DNA of 64,000 bases from Pseudomonas sp. ICMP22404 (GTDB lineage Bacteria; Pseudomonadota; Gammaproteobacteria; Pseudomonadales; Pseudomonadaceae), in contig NZ_VCNG01000001.1 of assembly GCF_006227205.1 (NCBI RefSeq), forward strand, positions 620,001 through 684,000. The letters run 5' to 3'. Below, piece after piece: positions 55,905 to 64,000 of this stretch (position 1 is its first letter; each line of letters begins with the position of its first letter). Under the pieces are notes generated by a model that was given only the letters and a program-made list of their open reading frames with translations, had not been told where the DNA came from and did not search any database. Both the position numbers and the translations under genes were made by a program.

Positions 55905-57791
55905 GTGAAAAAACATAAGGCTATTTTTGCAGGACTGTTTGTGTTGGGCGTAATGGCAAACGCAGTGGCTGCAAGTTCGACGACTTCGGACACTTTAATG
56001 ATCTTCGGTGAACTTCCCGACGCGCATGTCGCGCTACCTCGGTACCAGGCCTTGTCAGTCGCGGCAATGCCTGAGAAAGAATTCAAGGAGCGACTTGCCG
56101 ACGACAAATTTTCTTCCCTGGCCTATCTGGACATCGCCGCAGTAAAGGACGATGAAGCCGCCATCGAGAAAGCAACGGCGATTTTCCGCTCGGGGAAACC
56201 GGTGCTGTTGAAAATGGGCTACCAGACGACGGAACTGGCGAAAACAGTAAGTGGCATATTCGGAATTTCCAGCGCGTTTGACTATGCCTTGTTTCACCGG
56301 GTGAGCAATTCGGAGATCAATGTCTATCGCCTGGAAGGTTACCAGGATGAAGCCGTCCTGGAAGCGGTGTTGTTGCTGGTCACGGAACTGCAGGCACAGG
56401 GCAGCTACCCCCGGGAGGAAGGCGAGTTCATTGGCCTGCCGAAACTGACCTACAACATCAATCTTCAAAGCCCGAACCAGGAAATGACGTCCGTGGTGAA
56501 TATCGATGTCATCAGGAGTGCAGAGCGAAGCCAGGACAAGAAGTTCGTTTCCATCAAAACGTCGCCAACGACAACGCGTTCCACGAAAAACGGCATCACC
56601 ATTGGTGGGTCCGGACCGGGTGGCAGTGGGGAAAATCTGTGGGGCGCGTACTTGCCCCATGCATACCGGTTCACTCACCAACTGACCGCTGAACAGGTTG
56701 TTCCGGTGTTGGTCAATTCGGCGCCTGCCAGCGATTCGAGGACGGATTTCAATTACAGCGAGACGAAAACCAATGGATTTTCCATTGGCGGAACATTGGG
56801 TAGCGAGTTTGGCGGAACGAAAGCCGAAAACATTACCTATGCCGCCAAATCGCCGTTCAACGTGAATTTCGGCCTGAGTTATTCACATTCCAAGACCATG
56901 AGCTACGCGTTCCAGGACTACTCGTTGATCGCAGCGCAGAACGGCTCGAAGTTGACGTGGAACGCACCCATAGACCCCAAGCTGAAGGCTGTATTGGTCG
57001 ACAGGCTCACGGCCGGCATGCCTATTTTGACTGAGGCGCGAATGACGCCAATGATGCGCTCGGCGTCGCTTGAGTCTTATACCTTGTGGGAGTTGCCCGG
57101 CACCTACACCGGTGCGGCAACAGTCAGCATTGGCGGCGGCTATGATTTGAATCGGCGTGAGTGGTGGTGGGATCGGACCCAGGTTAGATCCCTGCATGTC
57201 ACCGATGTCTACGATGCCGCCGAGCAGTACACGCTGGACTTGAACAGTCCGTTCCTGACACGCGAGATGACCGTGCTGATTCGCTCCGCCGACGGCGTCG
57301 GCAAGTGCATGTCTGAAAACGCCAACTCCGGTGTTTCCCTTGAGTCCTGTGCGGCCTCGAACGTCAATCAGCTGTGGGGCCTGGATTCGGAGAATCGGTA
57401 CGTCAACCGGGCGTCGAACCGGTGCCTGAGCGTGCGCGAAACGGATGGCGCCCTGATCACCGATAGCTGCGCCCTGGATAACCGGCAGCAGTGGGAGTGG
57501 CAAGCGGATCGGATTCATTCGTTGTACAACCGCGACTGGCGCCTTTATGCCGATGACACCCGGCTGAAAGTCATTCCGGATGACTCCATGCACTTCCAGG
57601 ACACGCCCAAGAACGTGTTCAACCCGCTGAACATTCCTTGGGCGAGCTATCCACGGGCACCGTCTATCCATGATGTGATGCCCAACCACTTGGGCCCATC
57701 GCCTCAGATCAGCCCGGAATGGGTCGACCGCTATCAAGGCGTGGATACGCGCCAGAGGTGGAGAATCGAGATCCTGCGCGATGGCATCTGA
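55905..57791 (+). CDS. Secreted leukocidin-fold pore-forming cytolysin with ricin-type beta-trefoil domain
   Basis: This protein of 628 residues has a signal peptide (about 1-23, cleavage after AVAA). An N-terminal region of about 150 residues lacks a family I know and may be a pro-region. A leukocidin-like beta-barrel domain follows (about 180-430), with the alternating stem FNYSETKTNGFSIGGTLGSE, the block LSYSHSKTMSYAFQDYSLIA and the aromatic rim RREWWWDRTQ. Residues about 455-555 form a ricin-type trefoil with QLW and QQW motifs and paired cysteines. The layout resembles Vibrio cholerae cytolysin without its C-terminal beta-prism. I chose the GTG at 55905, 7 bases after AAGGA, rather than the TTG at 55899. 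Confidence 0.8.
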   Translation: MKKHKAIFAGLFVLGVMANAVAASSTTSDTLMIFGELPDAHVALPRYQALSVAAMPEKEFKERLADDKFSSLAYLDIAAVKDDEAAIEKATAIFRSGKPVLLKMGYQTTELAKTVSGIFGISSAFDYALFHRVSNSEINVYRLEGYQDEAVLEAVLLLVTELQAQGSYPREEGEFIGLPKLTYNINLQSPNQEMTSVVNIDVIRSAERSQDKKFVSIKTSPTTTRSTKNGITIGGSGPGGSGENLWGAYLPHAYRFTHQLTAEQVVPVLVNSAPASDSRTDFNYSETKTNGFSIGGTLGSEFGGTKAENITYAAKSPFNVNFGLSYSHSKTMSYAFQDYSLIAAQNGSKLTWNAPIDPKLKAVLVDRLTAGMPILTEARMTPMMRSASLESYTLWELPGTYTGAATVSIGGGYDLNRREWWWDRTQVRSLHVTDVYDAAEQYTLDLNSPFLTREMTVLIRSADGVGKCMSENANSGVSLESCAASNVNQLWGLDSENRYVNRASNRCLSVRETDGALITDSCALDNRQQWEWQADRIHSLYNRDWRLYADDTRLKVIPDDSMHFQDTPKNVFNPLNIPWASYPRAPSIHDVMPNHLGPSPQISPEWVDRYQGVDTRQRWRIEILRDGI

Positions 57792-57996
57792 CCGCTGAAG
57801 CTCCGTCAACCCAACGGTGAGGTTCATCACCGTTGGGTTGGCGCCGGCGGGGAACATCCAGGCGCGTTTCGAGGGAACGGCTCGAACCCTCATCAGTCAC
57901 TACATAAGCCACTCCCAAATGCCTGGGCACTACTGCCCCGGCGCTTGTCCGCAAGCCCTGTCTGGAAAAGGGATCGAAACGAGGAGTTTATGTCTG

Positions 57997-60135
57997 ATGA
58001 ATACCAAGCAGCCTGCAACCGCCAAGAGCCAACTGGCCGGGACCGACACCCTGGATCGCGGCAACACCAACGCCAAGCTTGAGAGCCTGGAGCCGTTTCG
58101 CTCCGATGCCACCGAGCAGGCATTGCGCACCAACCAGGGAGTGAAGATCGCCGACAACCAGAACACCCTCCGTGCCGGCGCCCGTGGGCCTTCGCTGCTG
58201 GAAGATTTCATCATGCGTGAAAAGATCACGCATTTTGACCATGAGCGTATCCCTGAGCGCATCGTTCACGCCCGCGGTACCGGGGCCCATGGTTACTTTC
58301 AGAGTTATGAAGCGCATTCGGCACTGACCAAGGCTGGTTTCCTACAGGACCCGAGCAAGAAGACTCCGGTGTTCGTGCGTTTTTCCACCGTGCAGGGGCC
58401 ACGGGGGTCCGGTGACACGGTGCGTGACGTGCGGGGCTTTGCCGTGAAGTTCTTCACCGACGAAGGCAACTTCGATCTGGTCGGCAACAACATGCCAGTA
58501 TTTTTCATACAGGATGCGGTGAAGTTTCCTGACTTCGTCCACGCGGTAAAACCCGAACCCCATAACGAGATTCCTACCGGCGGTTCGGCCCACGACACCT
58601 TCTGGGATTTTGTCTCGCTGGTGCCGGAGTCGGCTCATATGGTGATCTGGGCGATGTCCGACCGGGCCATTCCAAAGAGCTTGCGAAGCATGCAAGGCTT
58701 CGGGGTCCATACCTTTCGTATGATCAACGCCGAAGGCCGCAGCAGTTTCGTCAAGTTCCATTGGCGACCCAAGGTCGGTACGTGTTCATTGGTGTGGGAC
58801 GAAGCCCAGAAGCTGGCCGGTAAAGATACGGACTACCACCGGCGCGATCTGTGGGAAGCGATCGAGATGGGGGATTACCCGGAGTGGGAGTTCGGTGTGC
58901 AGGTCGTCGCCGAGGAAGACGAGCACAAATTCGACTTCGACCTGCTCGACCCGACCAAGATCATCCCTGAAGAACTCGTGCCCATCACGCCACTGGGCAA
59001 GATGGTGCTGAACCGCAACCCGGACAATTTCTTCGCCGAAGTCGAGCAAGTCGCCTTCTGCCCCGGGCATATCGTGCCGGGCATCGACTTTTCCAACGAC
59101 CCTTTGCTGCAAGGCCGGCTCTTTTCCTATACCGATACGCAGATCAGCCGACTCGGTGGGCCGAATTTTCATGAGCTGCCGATTAACCGTGCGATCACCC
59201 CTGTACACAACGGCCAGCGTGACGCCATGCACCGCACCACCATCGACAAGGGGCGGACCTCCTACGAGCCGAACTCCATCGACGGTGGTTGGCCGAAGGA
59301 AACCCCGCCCGGTCCGCAAGACGGTGGTTTTGAAAGCTATCCAGAGCGTATCGACGCCTACAAGATCCGCCAGCGCAGTGACTCGTTCGGTGACCATTTT
59401 TCCCAGGCGCGGCTGTTCTACAAAAGCATGAGTGCCCATGAGCAGGAGCACATCCTCGCGGCCTACAGTTTCGAATTGGGCAAGGTCGAGCGGGAGTACA
59501 TCAGGGCGCGGCAGGTTAACGAGATTCTCGCCAACATCGATTTGGACCTGGCGGCACGGGTGGCGAAAAACCTCGGATTGCCGGCGCCCACTGCGGGCAC
59601 CGTGAATGTACCGACGCCTTCGCTGGAGACATCCCCGGCCTTGAGCCAGGCGAACTTGCTGTCCGGAGATATCAAGACACGCAAAGTCGCGGTGCTGGTG
59701 GCGAACGGCGTCGATGGGGCGATCATCGATGCGCTCAAGCAGGCGCTGGAGGCCGAGGGTGCCCATGCAAAAGTCCTCGGGCCGACCTCCGCGCCGGTCA
59801 CGACCGCCGATGGGCAGACGCTGGCGGTGGATGCATCCATGGAAGGCTTGCCATCCATTGCCTTTGACGCAGTGTTCGTGCCGGGCGGCGCGCAGTCGAT
59901 CCAGGCCTTGAGTACCGATGGTGTTGCGCTGCATTACCTGCTGGAAGCCTACAAACACCTGAAGGCTATCGCCCTCAACGGTGAAGCCAGGCAATTGTTG
60001 GCGTTGTTGAAACTGGAGGCGGACGCGGGGCTGATTCCGGATGCGGATGCCGGGAAGTTCGCGGATTTCTTTGCGGCGATCGCCCAGCATCGGGTTTGGG
60101 CGCGGGAGTCCAAGGCCAAAGGGATTCCGGCTTGA
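57997..60135 (+). CDS. katE: Large-subunit catalase HPII, KatE
   Basis: This heme catalase (712 residues) dismutates hydrogen peroxide. The catalytic His lies in [15 protein letters not shown], the Asn in [15 protein letters not shown], and the proximal heme Tyr in [14 protein letters not shown]. The extra C-terminal flavodoxin-like domain (about 575-712, [18 protein letters not shown]) marks the large clade. The ATG at 57997 is in frame with family homologues; another ATG at 57990 is out of frame and opens a 30-codon overlapping frame. HPII enzymes are usually stationary-phase induced. Confidence 0.95.
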   Translation: MNTKQPATAKSQLAGTDTLDRGNTNAKLESLEPFRSDATEQALRTNQGVKIADNQNTLRAGARGPSLLEDFIMREKITHFDHERIPERIVHARGTGAHGYFQSYEAHSALTKAGFLQDPSKKTPVFVRFSTVQGPRGSGDTVRDVRGFAVKFFTDEGNFDLVGNNMPVFFIQDAVKFPDFVHAVKPEPHNEIPTGGSAHDTFWDFVSLVPESAHMVIWAMSDRAIPKSLRSMQGFGVHTFRMINAEGRSSFVKFHWRPKVGTCSLVWDEAQKLAGKDTDYHRRDLWEAIEMGDYPEWEFGVQVVAEEDEHKFDFDLLDPTKIIPEELVPITPLGKMVLNRNPDNFFAEVEQVAFCPGHIVPGIDFSNDPLLQGRLFSYTDTQISRLGGPNFHELPINRAITPVHNGQRDAMHRTTIDKGRTSYEPNSIDGGWPKETPPGPQDGGFESYPERIDAYKIRQRSDSFGDHFSQARLFYKSMSAHEQEHILAAYSFELGKVEREYIRARQVNEILANIDLDLAARVAKNLGLPAPTAGTVNVPTPSLETSPALSQANLLSGDIKTRKVAVLVANGVDGAIIDALKQALEAEGAHAKVLGPTSAPVTTADGQTLAVDASMEGLPSIAFDAVFVPGGAQSIQALSTDGVALHYLLEAYKHLKAIALNGEARQLLALLKLEADAGLIPDADAGKFADFFAAIAQHRVWARESKAKGIPA

Positions 60136-60170
60136 TGATTGTCTGAAAAGGGCTTGTTGCCTGTCAGGAC

Positions 60171-60266
60171 GCTATCGCGAGCAGGCTCGCTCCCACAGGT
60201 GTGTGTCGGATACAAAATTTGTATTCACAACACATCCAATGTGGGAGCGAGCCTGCTCGCGATGCC
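60171..60266. repeat. REPIN of the GTGGGAGCGAGC type
   Basis: GCTATCGCGAGCAGGCTCGC at the left mirrors GCGAGCCTGCTCGCGATGCC at the right around a 35-base AT-rich spacer. It lies between the convergent ends of katE and the lipoprotein gene. Confidence 0.92.
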
Positions 60267-60267
60267 T

Positions 60268-60981
60268 TTAAGATTTACGCGGAGTCAGCACCAGCTGCGC
60301 CGGCACGCTGCGCAGGAGCTGTTTGCGAAGCTTCAGGTCAAACCCCGGATCCAGCTTTTTTACCCGCTTGGTCAGCAGGTTCGCCAGCCATGGATAATCG
60401 TTGGTACGCGGCGCCTGAACTGTGACATCACACTGGAAATTCACCACATCGGCGGCAATGGCATCCAGTTGCCGACGCATTTGCTGGATATCGTTGATGT
60501 CGAGCTGAATCGTGGTGCTCTCGGCGCTCGGATCGATCAGCTTGGCGACCGGTTTGGTTTCGGCAGCCTGGAGGGCGGCCTCGGCTTTATCCAGCTCGAC
60601 CTTACGGGCCTCGGCGATCGCGCCGTTGACTTCACCGGTCAGAGCCGGGGCCTTGGGCATCAGGGCGCGAGCACGGCTCAGGGCGGTGGCGGCGGCGTTT
60701 ACATCGCCTTTTTGCAGATCGATCTGGCTGCGGCGCAGATACGCCTCGGCCAGTTGCCGCTGATAGGGCTCCAGCGCCGGGTCATTCGGCGTCTGGGCCT
60801 GCAGTGCGGCCAATTGATCTTCAGCGGTGGCCAACTCATTGCTGGCCAGGCTTTGTTCCAGCTGCGCAATGGCCGGGCCCCGGGTGTCGGGCGCTTCGGT
60901 CACTGGCGGCGAACTCGTGCAAGCCCCCAGCAGCAAGGAAAATGCGACAAGGAGCAGATAACGGGAGGCGAACGGCTTCAT
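60268..60981 (-). CDS. Predicted lipoprotein adjacent to the znu locus (PA5502-like)
   Basis: This 237-residue protein has a lipoprotein signal peptide with lipobox LGAC (Cys at about 21). An Ala/Gln-rich helical repeat region (about 30-130) could form tetratricopeptide-like hairpins, and a basic C-terminus follows (LTKRVKKLDPGFDLKLRKQL). The residue after Cys is Thr, so outer-membrane sorting is likely. P. aeruginosa has a similar gene beside znuB. It is 37 bases downstream of znuB, but no zinc-binding motif is visible and its role is unknown. Confidence 0.82.
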   Translation of the reverse strand: MKPFASRYLLLVAFSLLLGACTSSPPVTEAPDTRGPAIAQLEQSLASNELATAEDQLAALQAQTPNDPALEPYQRQLAEAYLRRSQIDLQKGDVNAAATALSRARALMPKAPALTGEVNGAIAEARKVELDKAEAALQAAETKPVAKLIDPSAESTTIQLDINDIQQMRRQLDAIAADVVNFQCDVTVQAPRTNDYPWLANLLTKRVKKLDPGFDLKLRKQLLRSVPAQLVLTPRKS

Positions 60982-61018
60982 TCCTGCGACTCTCTATTTG
61001 CGCAAAAAGCGAGCAAGT

Positions 61019-61807
61019 CTACACCCCTCGGCGGGGCAGGACAAAACTCAGCAGAAACAATGCCGCGGCGCTGACCACGATCGACGGGCCGGCCGGGGTG
61101 TCCTTGAACCACGACAAGGCCAGCCCGCCACACACCGCAAGCATGCCCAGCAGGCTCGCGCCCAGGGCCATCTGCTCCGGCGAGCGGGCGTGACGCTGTG
61201 CTGCGGCAGCTGGAATGATCAGCAATGACGTAATCAGCAACACACCGACGATTTTCATCGCCACGGCAATGACCACCGCAATCAGCAGCATCAGCGCCAG
61301 TCGCAGCCCCGTCACGGGCAGGCCTTCGACCCGGGCCAGTTCTTCGTGGACGGTGACGGCCAGCAAGGGGCGCCAGAGCGCTACCAGCAATAGCAGGACG
61401 GCTGCGCTGCCACCCAGGATCCAGGCCAGGTCCGTCGGGCTGATGGCCAGCAGGTCACCGAACAGGTAGGCCATCAAGTCGATCCGCACTTCACGCATGA
61501 AGCTCAGCACTACCAGGCCAAGGGACAGGGTACTGGGCGCGAGGATGCCCAGCAGCGTGTCGGATGCCAGCGGCTGGCGCTGTTGCAAGGTCACCAGCAC
61601 CACCGCCAGCAACAGGCAGCCGACGGTCACCGCCACCGTTGGGCTGACGTCCAGCAAGAACCCCAACGCCACACCGAGCAATGCCGCGTGGGACAAGGTA
61701 TCGCCGAAATAGGCCATGCGCCGCCAGACCACGAACGAGCCCAGGGGACCGGCCACCAGCGCGAGGGCCAGGCCTGCAAGCAGGGCGTACAACAGAAAAT
61801 CAGCCAT
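61019..61807 (-). CDS. znuB: Zinc ABC transporter permease ZnuB
   Basis: This inner-membrane permease (262 residues, about eight helices) begins [20 protein letters not shown] and has the family block [20 protein letters not shown] chose the ATG at 61807; it lies inside the end of znuC, an 8-base overlap (61800-61807) suggesting coupled translation. It completes the zur-znuC-znuB operon. Confidence 0.95.
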   Translation of the reverse strand: MADFLLYALLAGLALALVAGPLGSFVVWRRMAYFGDTLSHAALLGVALGFLLDVSPTVAVTVGCLLLAVVLVTLQQRQPLASDTLLGILAPSTLSLGLVVLSFMREVRIDLMAYLFGDLLAISPTDLAWILGGSAAVLLLLVALWRPLLAVTVHEELARVEGLPVTGLRLALMLLIAVVIAVAMKIVGVLLITSLLIIPAAAAQRHARSPEQMALGASLLGMLAVCGGLALSWFKDTPAGPSIVVSAAALFLLSFVLPRRGV

Positions 61808-62582
61808 GCTTGCAGCCATCTCCATGAACATGGGGGGTAACAGGTGCACCGATGACCACCGAACCGTGCAGGTCGTGGGCGTGGTCATGGTGGTGGTGAT
61901 AAATCGCCAGGCTGGGTGCGTTCTTGCCGAACAGTTCGACGAACGCCGGGTCGCCACTGACCTGCTCGGGATGGCCGGAACAGCAGACATGCCGATTGAG
62001 GCAGACCACTTGGTCGGTGGTGCTCATGACCAGGTGAAGATCATGGGAAACCATCAGCACACCGCAGCCGTGACGGTCGCGCAGGCGGGTGATCAAGCTG
62101 TACAGCTCGGCCTGTCCCGCCACGTCGACCCCCTGTACCGGCTCGTCGAGCACCAGCAGCTCAGGCTCGCGCAGCAAGGCACGGGCCAGCAGCACGCGCT
62201 GCATTTCACCACCGGAGATGCTTTGCACCGGGCTGTCGATCACGTGTTCGGCGCCGACTTCGTTGAGTGCCGCCAAGGCCCGCCCGCGATCCACGCCAGG
62301 CACCAGGCGCAGGAAACGCAGGACCGACAGGGGCAGCGTCGGGTCTACATGGAGTTTTTGCGGCATGTAGCCGACCCGCAGCTTCGGTTTGCGCCAGACG
62401 CTGCCGCTGTCCGGCTTGAGCAAACCCAGCACGGCGCGCACCAGGGTGGTCTTGCCGGCGCCGTTGGGGCCGATCAGGGTGACGATCTGCCCCGGCTCGA
62501 CGCTCAGGTGGATGTTGTCCAGCACGTTCTGTCCGGCGAACGTCACGGCCACCTGCTCGAGGCGGATCAAGGCATTGCTCAT
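61800..62582 (-). CDS. znuC: Zinc ABC transporter ATP-binding protein ZnuC
   Basis: This ABC ATPase (260 residues) has Walker [18 protein letters not shown], signature [16 protein letters not shown], and Walker [13 protein letters not shown]. The C-terminus is His-rich ([13 protein letters not shown] and [10 protein letters not shown]), as seen in some ZnuC proteins and fitting zinc sensing. Its ATG overlaps the zur stop by one base (TGATG). Confidence 0.95.
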   Translation of the reverse strand: MSNALIRLEQVAVTFAGQNVLDNIHLSVEPGQIVTLIGPNGAGKTTLVRAVLGLLKPDSGSVWRKPKLRVGYMPQKLHVDPTLPLSVLRFLRLVPGVDRGRALAALNEVGAEHVIDSPVQSISGGEMQRVLLARALLREPELLVLDEPVQGVDVAGQAELYSLITRLRDRHGCGVLMVSHDLHLVMSTTDQVVCLNRHVCCSGHPEQVSGDPAFVELFGKNAPSLAIYHHHHDHAHDLHGSVVIGAPVTPHVHGDGCKHG

Positions 62583-63064
62583 CAGGCCCCCTGGCAACCG
62601 GAGCAGAGACCGACCACTTCGACGGTCTGGCTGTCGACCACAAAGCCGACCTCCTTGGCGCTGGCGACGATGGCATCGCTGATGGATTTCTGCTCCAGCT
62701 CGATGGCGGCGTGGCATTCGCGGCAGATCAGGAACTGGCCTTGATGGGCGTGTTCGGGGTGGTTGCAGCCGACGAAGGCGTTCAGGGAGGAAATGCGATG
62801 CACCAGGCCGTTTTCCAGCAGGAAGTCCAGCGCCCGATAGACCGTCGGCGGCGCGGCGCGGCGGCCGTCCTGCTCGCTGAGCACCGCCAGGATGTCGTAG
62901 GCACCCAACGGCTTGTGGCTTTGCCAGACCAGTTCCAGCACGCGTCGCCGCAAGGCGGTCAAGCGCAGCCCCTGCCGTGCACAGATGGCATCGGCCTCGG
63001 ACAGCGCGCTGTGCACGCAGTGAGAGTGATCGTGGGGACGACTGGCGAGGGGTGTAATAGGCAT
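62582..63064 (-). CDS. zur: Zinc uptake regulator Zur (Fur family)
   Basis: This Fur-family repressor (160 residues) has the winged helix [20 protein letters not shown], the dimerisation and metal site [20 protein letters not shown], and two Cys pairs (CRECH and CSGCQ) for structural zinc. The N-terminus HDHSHCVH is also His-rich. It is first in zur-znuC-znuB and divergent from znuA, so one control region can serve both arms. Confidence 0.95.
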   Translation of the reverse strand: MPITPLASRPHDHSHCVHSALSEADAICARQGLRLTALRRRVLELVWQSHKPLGAYDILAVLSEQDGRRAAPPTVYRALDFLLENGLVHRISSLNAFVGCNHPEHAHQGQFLICRECHAAIELEQKSISDAIVASAKEVGFVVDSQTVEVVGLCSGCQGA

Positions 63065-63087
63065 GGGCAGCGACGAGTTCAGTGAGA

Positions 63088-63104
63088 GACGTTATTATGT
63101 TACC
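63088..63104. promoter_or_regulatory. Candidate Zur box between zur and znuA
   Basis: GTTATTATGTTAC (63090-63102) lies in the 66-base gap between the divergent zur and znuA starts. It resembles the AT-rich GTTATNNTATAAC-type Zur consensus but is only partly symmetric. Position supports it more than sequence does. Confidence 0.5.
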
Positions 63105-63130
63105 CGTTCTCGCCTCTTCGAGTGGTCATC

Positions 63131-64000
63131 GTGTCCCGATTTTTTTCGCTCTTTGTCGCTTTTGTCGCAACTTTTCTGTTGATCGGTCCGGCCCAGGCCG
63201 AGGTCAAGGTCCTCACCAGCATCAAGCCGCTGCAGTTGATTGCTGCTGCGGTGCAGGACGGCGTGGCCGTTCCCGAGGTGCTGCTGCCTCCCGGAGCTTC
63301 GCCTCATCACTACGCCTTGCGCCCATCCGATGTACGCAAGGTGCAATCGGTGGACCTGCTGTACTGGATCGGTCCGGACATGGAAGGGTTCCTGCCGAGG
63401 GTGTTGAGCGGTCGTACGCTGCCTTCCGTCGCGGTACAGGACCTGCCGGGGCTCAAGTTGCGGCATTTTACCGAGGACAGCCAATCCCATACCGATGAGG
63501 ATGGCGACGAGCATGATCATGACCATCGTCCTGGCACGATCGATGCCCATTTGTGGCTTTCACCGATCAACGCTCGGGTGATCGCCGCCAGAATGGCCGC
63601 AGACCTGAGCGCTGCCGACCCGGCCAATGCCGAGCGTTATCAAAGCAACCTCAAGGGCTTCAACCAGCGGCTCGATGCCTTGGACACGCGCCTCAAGTCT
63701 CGTCTGGCCGGGATTACGGGCAAGCCCTACTTCGTATTCCACGAAGCGTTCGATTATTTCGAAGACACCTACGGTCTCAAGCACGCCGGGGTGTTCGCCG
63801 TGGCCGCCGAGGTCCAGCCCGGGGCCCAGCATGTGGCGGCGATGCGCACCCGCTTGCAGGCCGTGGGCAAGACCTGCGTGTTCAGCGAACCGCCCCTGCG
63901 CCCGCGCCTGGCCGAAACCCTGGTGGCCGGGTTGCCGGTCAAGCTTGCGGAGCTGGATGCGCTGGGCGGCTACACCCCGGCGACGGCGCAGGGGTATGAG
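63131..64000 (+). CDS. znuA: Zinc ABC transporter substrate-binding protein ZnuA (partial)
   Basis: This periplasmic zinc-binding protein is open to the right edge, with 290 codons present. Translation from the GTG at 63131 gives a signal peptide (SRFFSLFVAFVATFLLIGPA), then EVKVLTSIKPLQLIAAAVQD, the metal ligand His in PPGASPHHYALRPSD, a His/Asp-rich loop (SHTDEDGDEHDHDH), AHLWLSP and FHEAFDYFEDTYGL. Metal-ligand histidines are all at family positions. Probably 15-20 residues are missing at the C-terminus. Confidence 0.95.
   Translation, partial: MSRFFSLFVAFVATFLLIGPAQAEVKVLTSIKPLQLIAAAVQDGVAVPEVLLPPGASPHHYALRPSDVRKVQSVDLLYWIGPDMEGFLPRVLSGRTLPSVAVQDLPGLKLRHFTEDSQSHTDEDGDEHDHDHRPGTIDAHLWLSPINARVIAARMAADLSAADPANAERYQSNLKGFNQRLDALDTRLKSRLAGITGKPYFVFHEAFDYFEDTYGLKHAGVFAVAAEVQPGAQHVAAMRTRLQAVGKTCVFSEPPLRPRLAETLVAGLPVKLAELDALGGYTPATAQGYE

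Overview
This window is the replication-origin region of a Pseudomonas chromosome. The syntenic block rpmH-oriC-dnaA-dnaN-recF-gyrB is intact, and the atp, glmU-glmS, mnmG-rsmG-parA-parB and glyQS-tag-lpxL blocks sit in their usual Pseudomonas order. REP/REPIN palindromes of the GTGGGAGCGAGC type and a DUF6124-family gene point to the P. fluorescens complex. The species cannot be named from this sequence alone. I found no tRNA, rRNA, CRISPR array, phage or insertion sequence.

Left arm (1-12.5 kb). A tripartite tricarboxylate transporter operon (tctC-tctB-tctA, the last cut by the window edge) is followed by nudK. Next is a complete NAD salvage module: pncA-pncB-nadE divergent from a second NMN adenylyltransferase gene and nrtR, with a perfect 17-bp palindrome in front of each arm. 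Then come a dCache chemoreceptor resembling PctA, glmS, and a DeoR-family regulator.

Core (12.6-37 kb). The minus strand carries glmU, atpIBEFHAGDC, parB, parA, rsmG, mnmG, mnmE, yidC, yidD, rnpA and rpmH. oriC lies at about 30.2-30.65 kb. From there dnaA, dnaN, recF and gyrB run on the plus strand, so transcription diverges from the origin. A perfect parS lies inside the 3' end of recF. At least 22 perfect 9-bp DnaA boxes lie between 12.6 and 46.5 kb and I found none outside that span. A second cluster of boxes next to an AT-rich tract lies upstream of mnmG.

Right arm (37-64 kb). This holds gabP, a divergent response regulator and histidine kinase (the kinase seems to lack an extracytoplasmic sensor domain), an LPA acyltransferase, gmhB, glyS-glyQ, tag and lpxL. 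A more accessory stretch follows: REP elements, a highly structured leader before a DUF6124 gene, a short-chain dehydrogenase, a diguanylate cyclase, a TetR/GST pair with two shared operators, a small LprI-like protein, metNIQ, a secreted leukocidin-fold cytolysin with a beta-trefoil domain, and the large catalase katE. The window closes with a lipoprotein gene, znuB-znuC-zur, and divergent znuA, which is cut by the right edge.

The most unusual items are the structured leader at 47.8-48.04 kb, the cytolysin gene at 55.9 kb, the sensor kinase at 39.6 kb, the altered ligand pocket of the chemoreceptor, and the spread of DnaA boxes around oriC. Start codons were moved from the longest open frame wherever a ribosome binding site or family alignment from memory favoured it; each such choice is stated in the entry.
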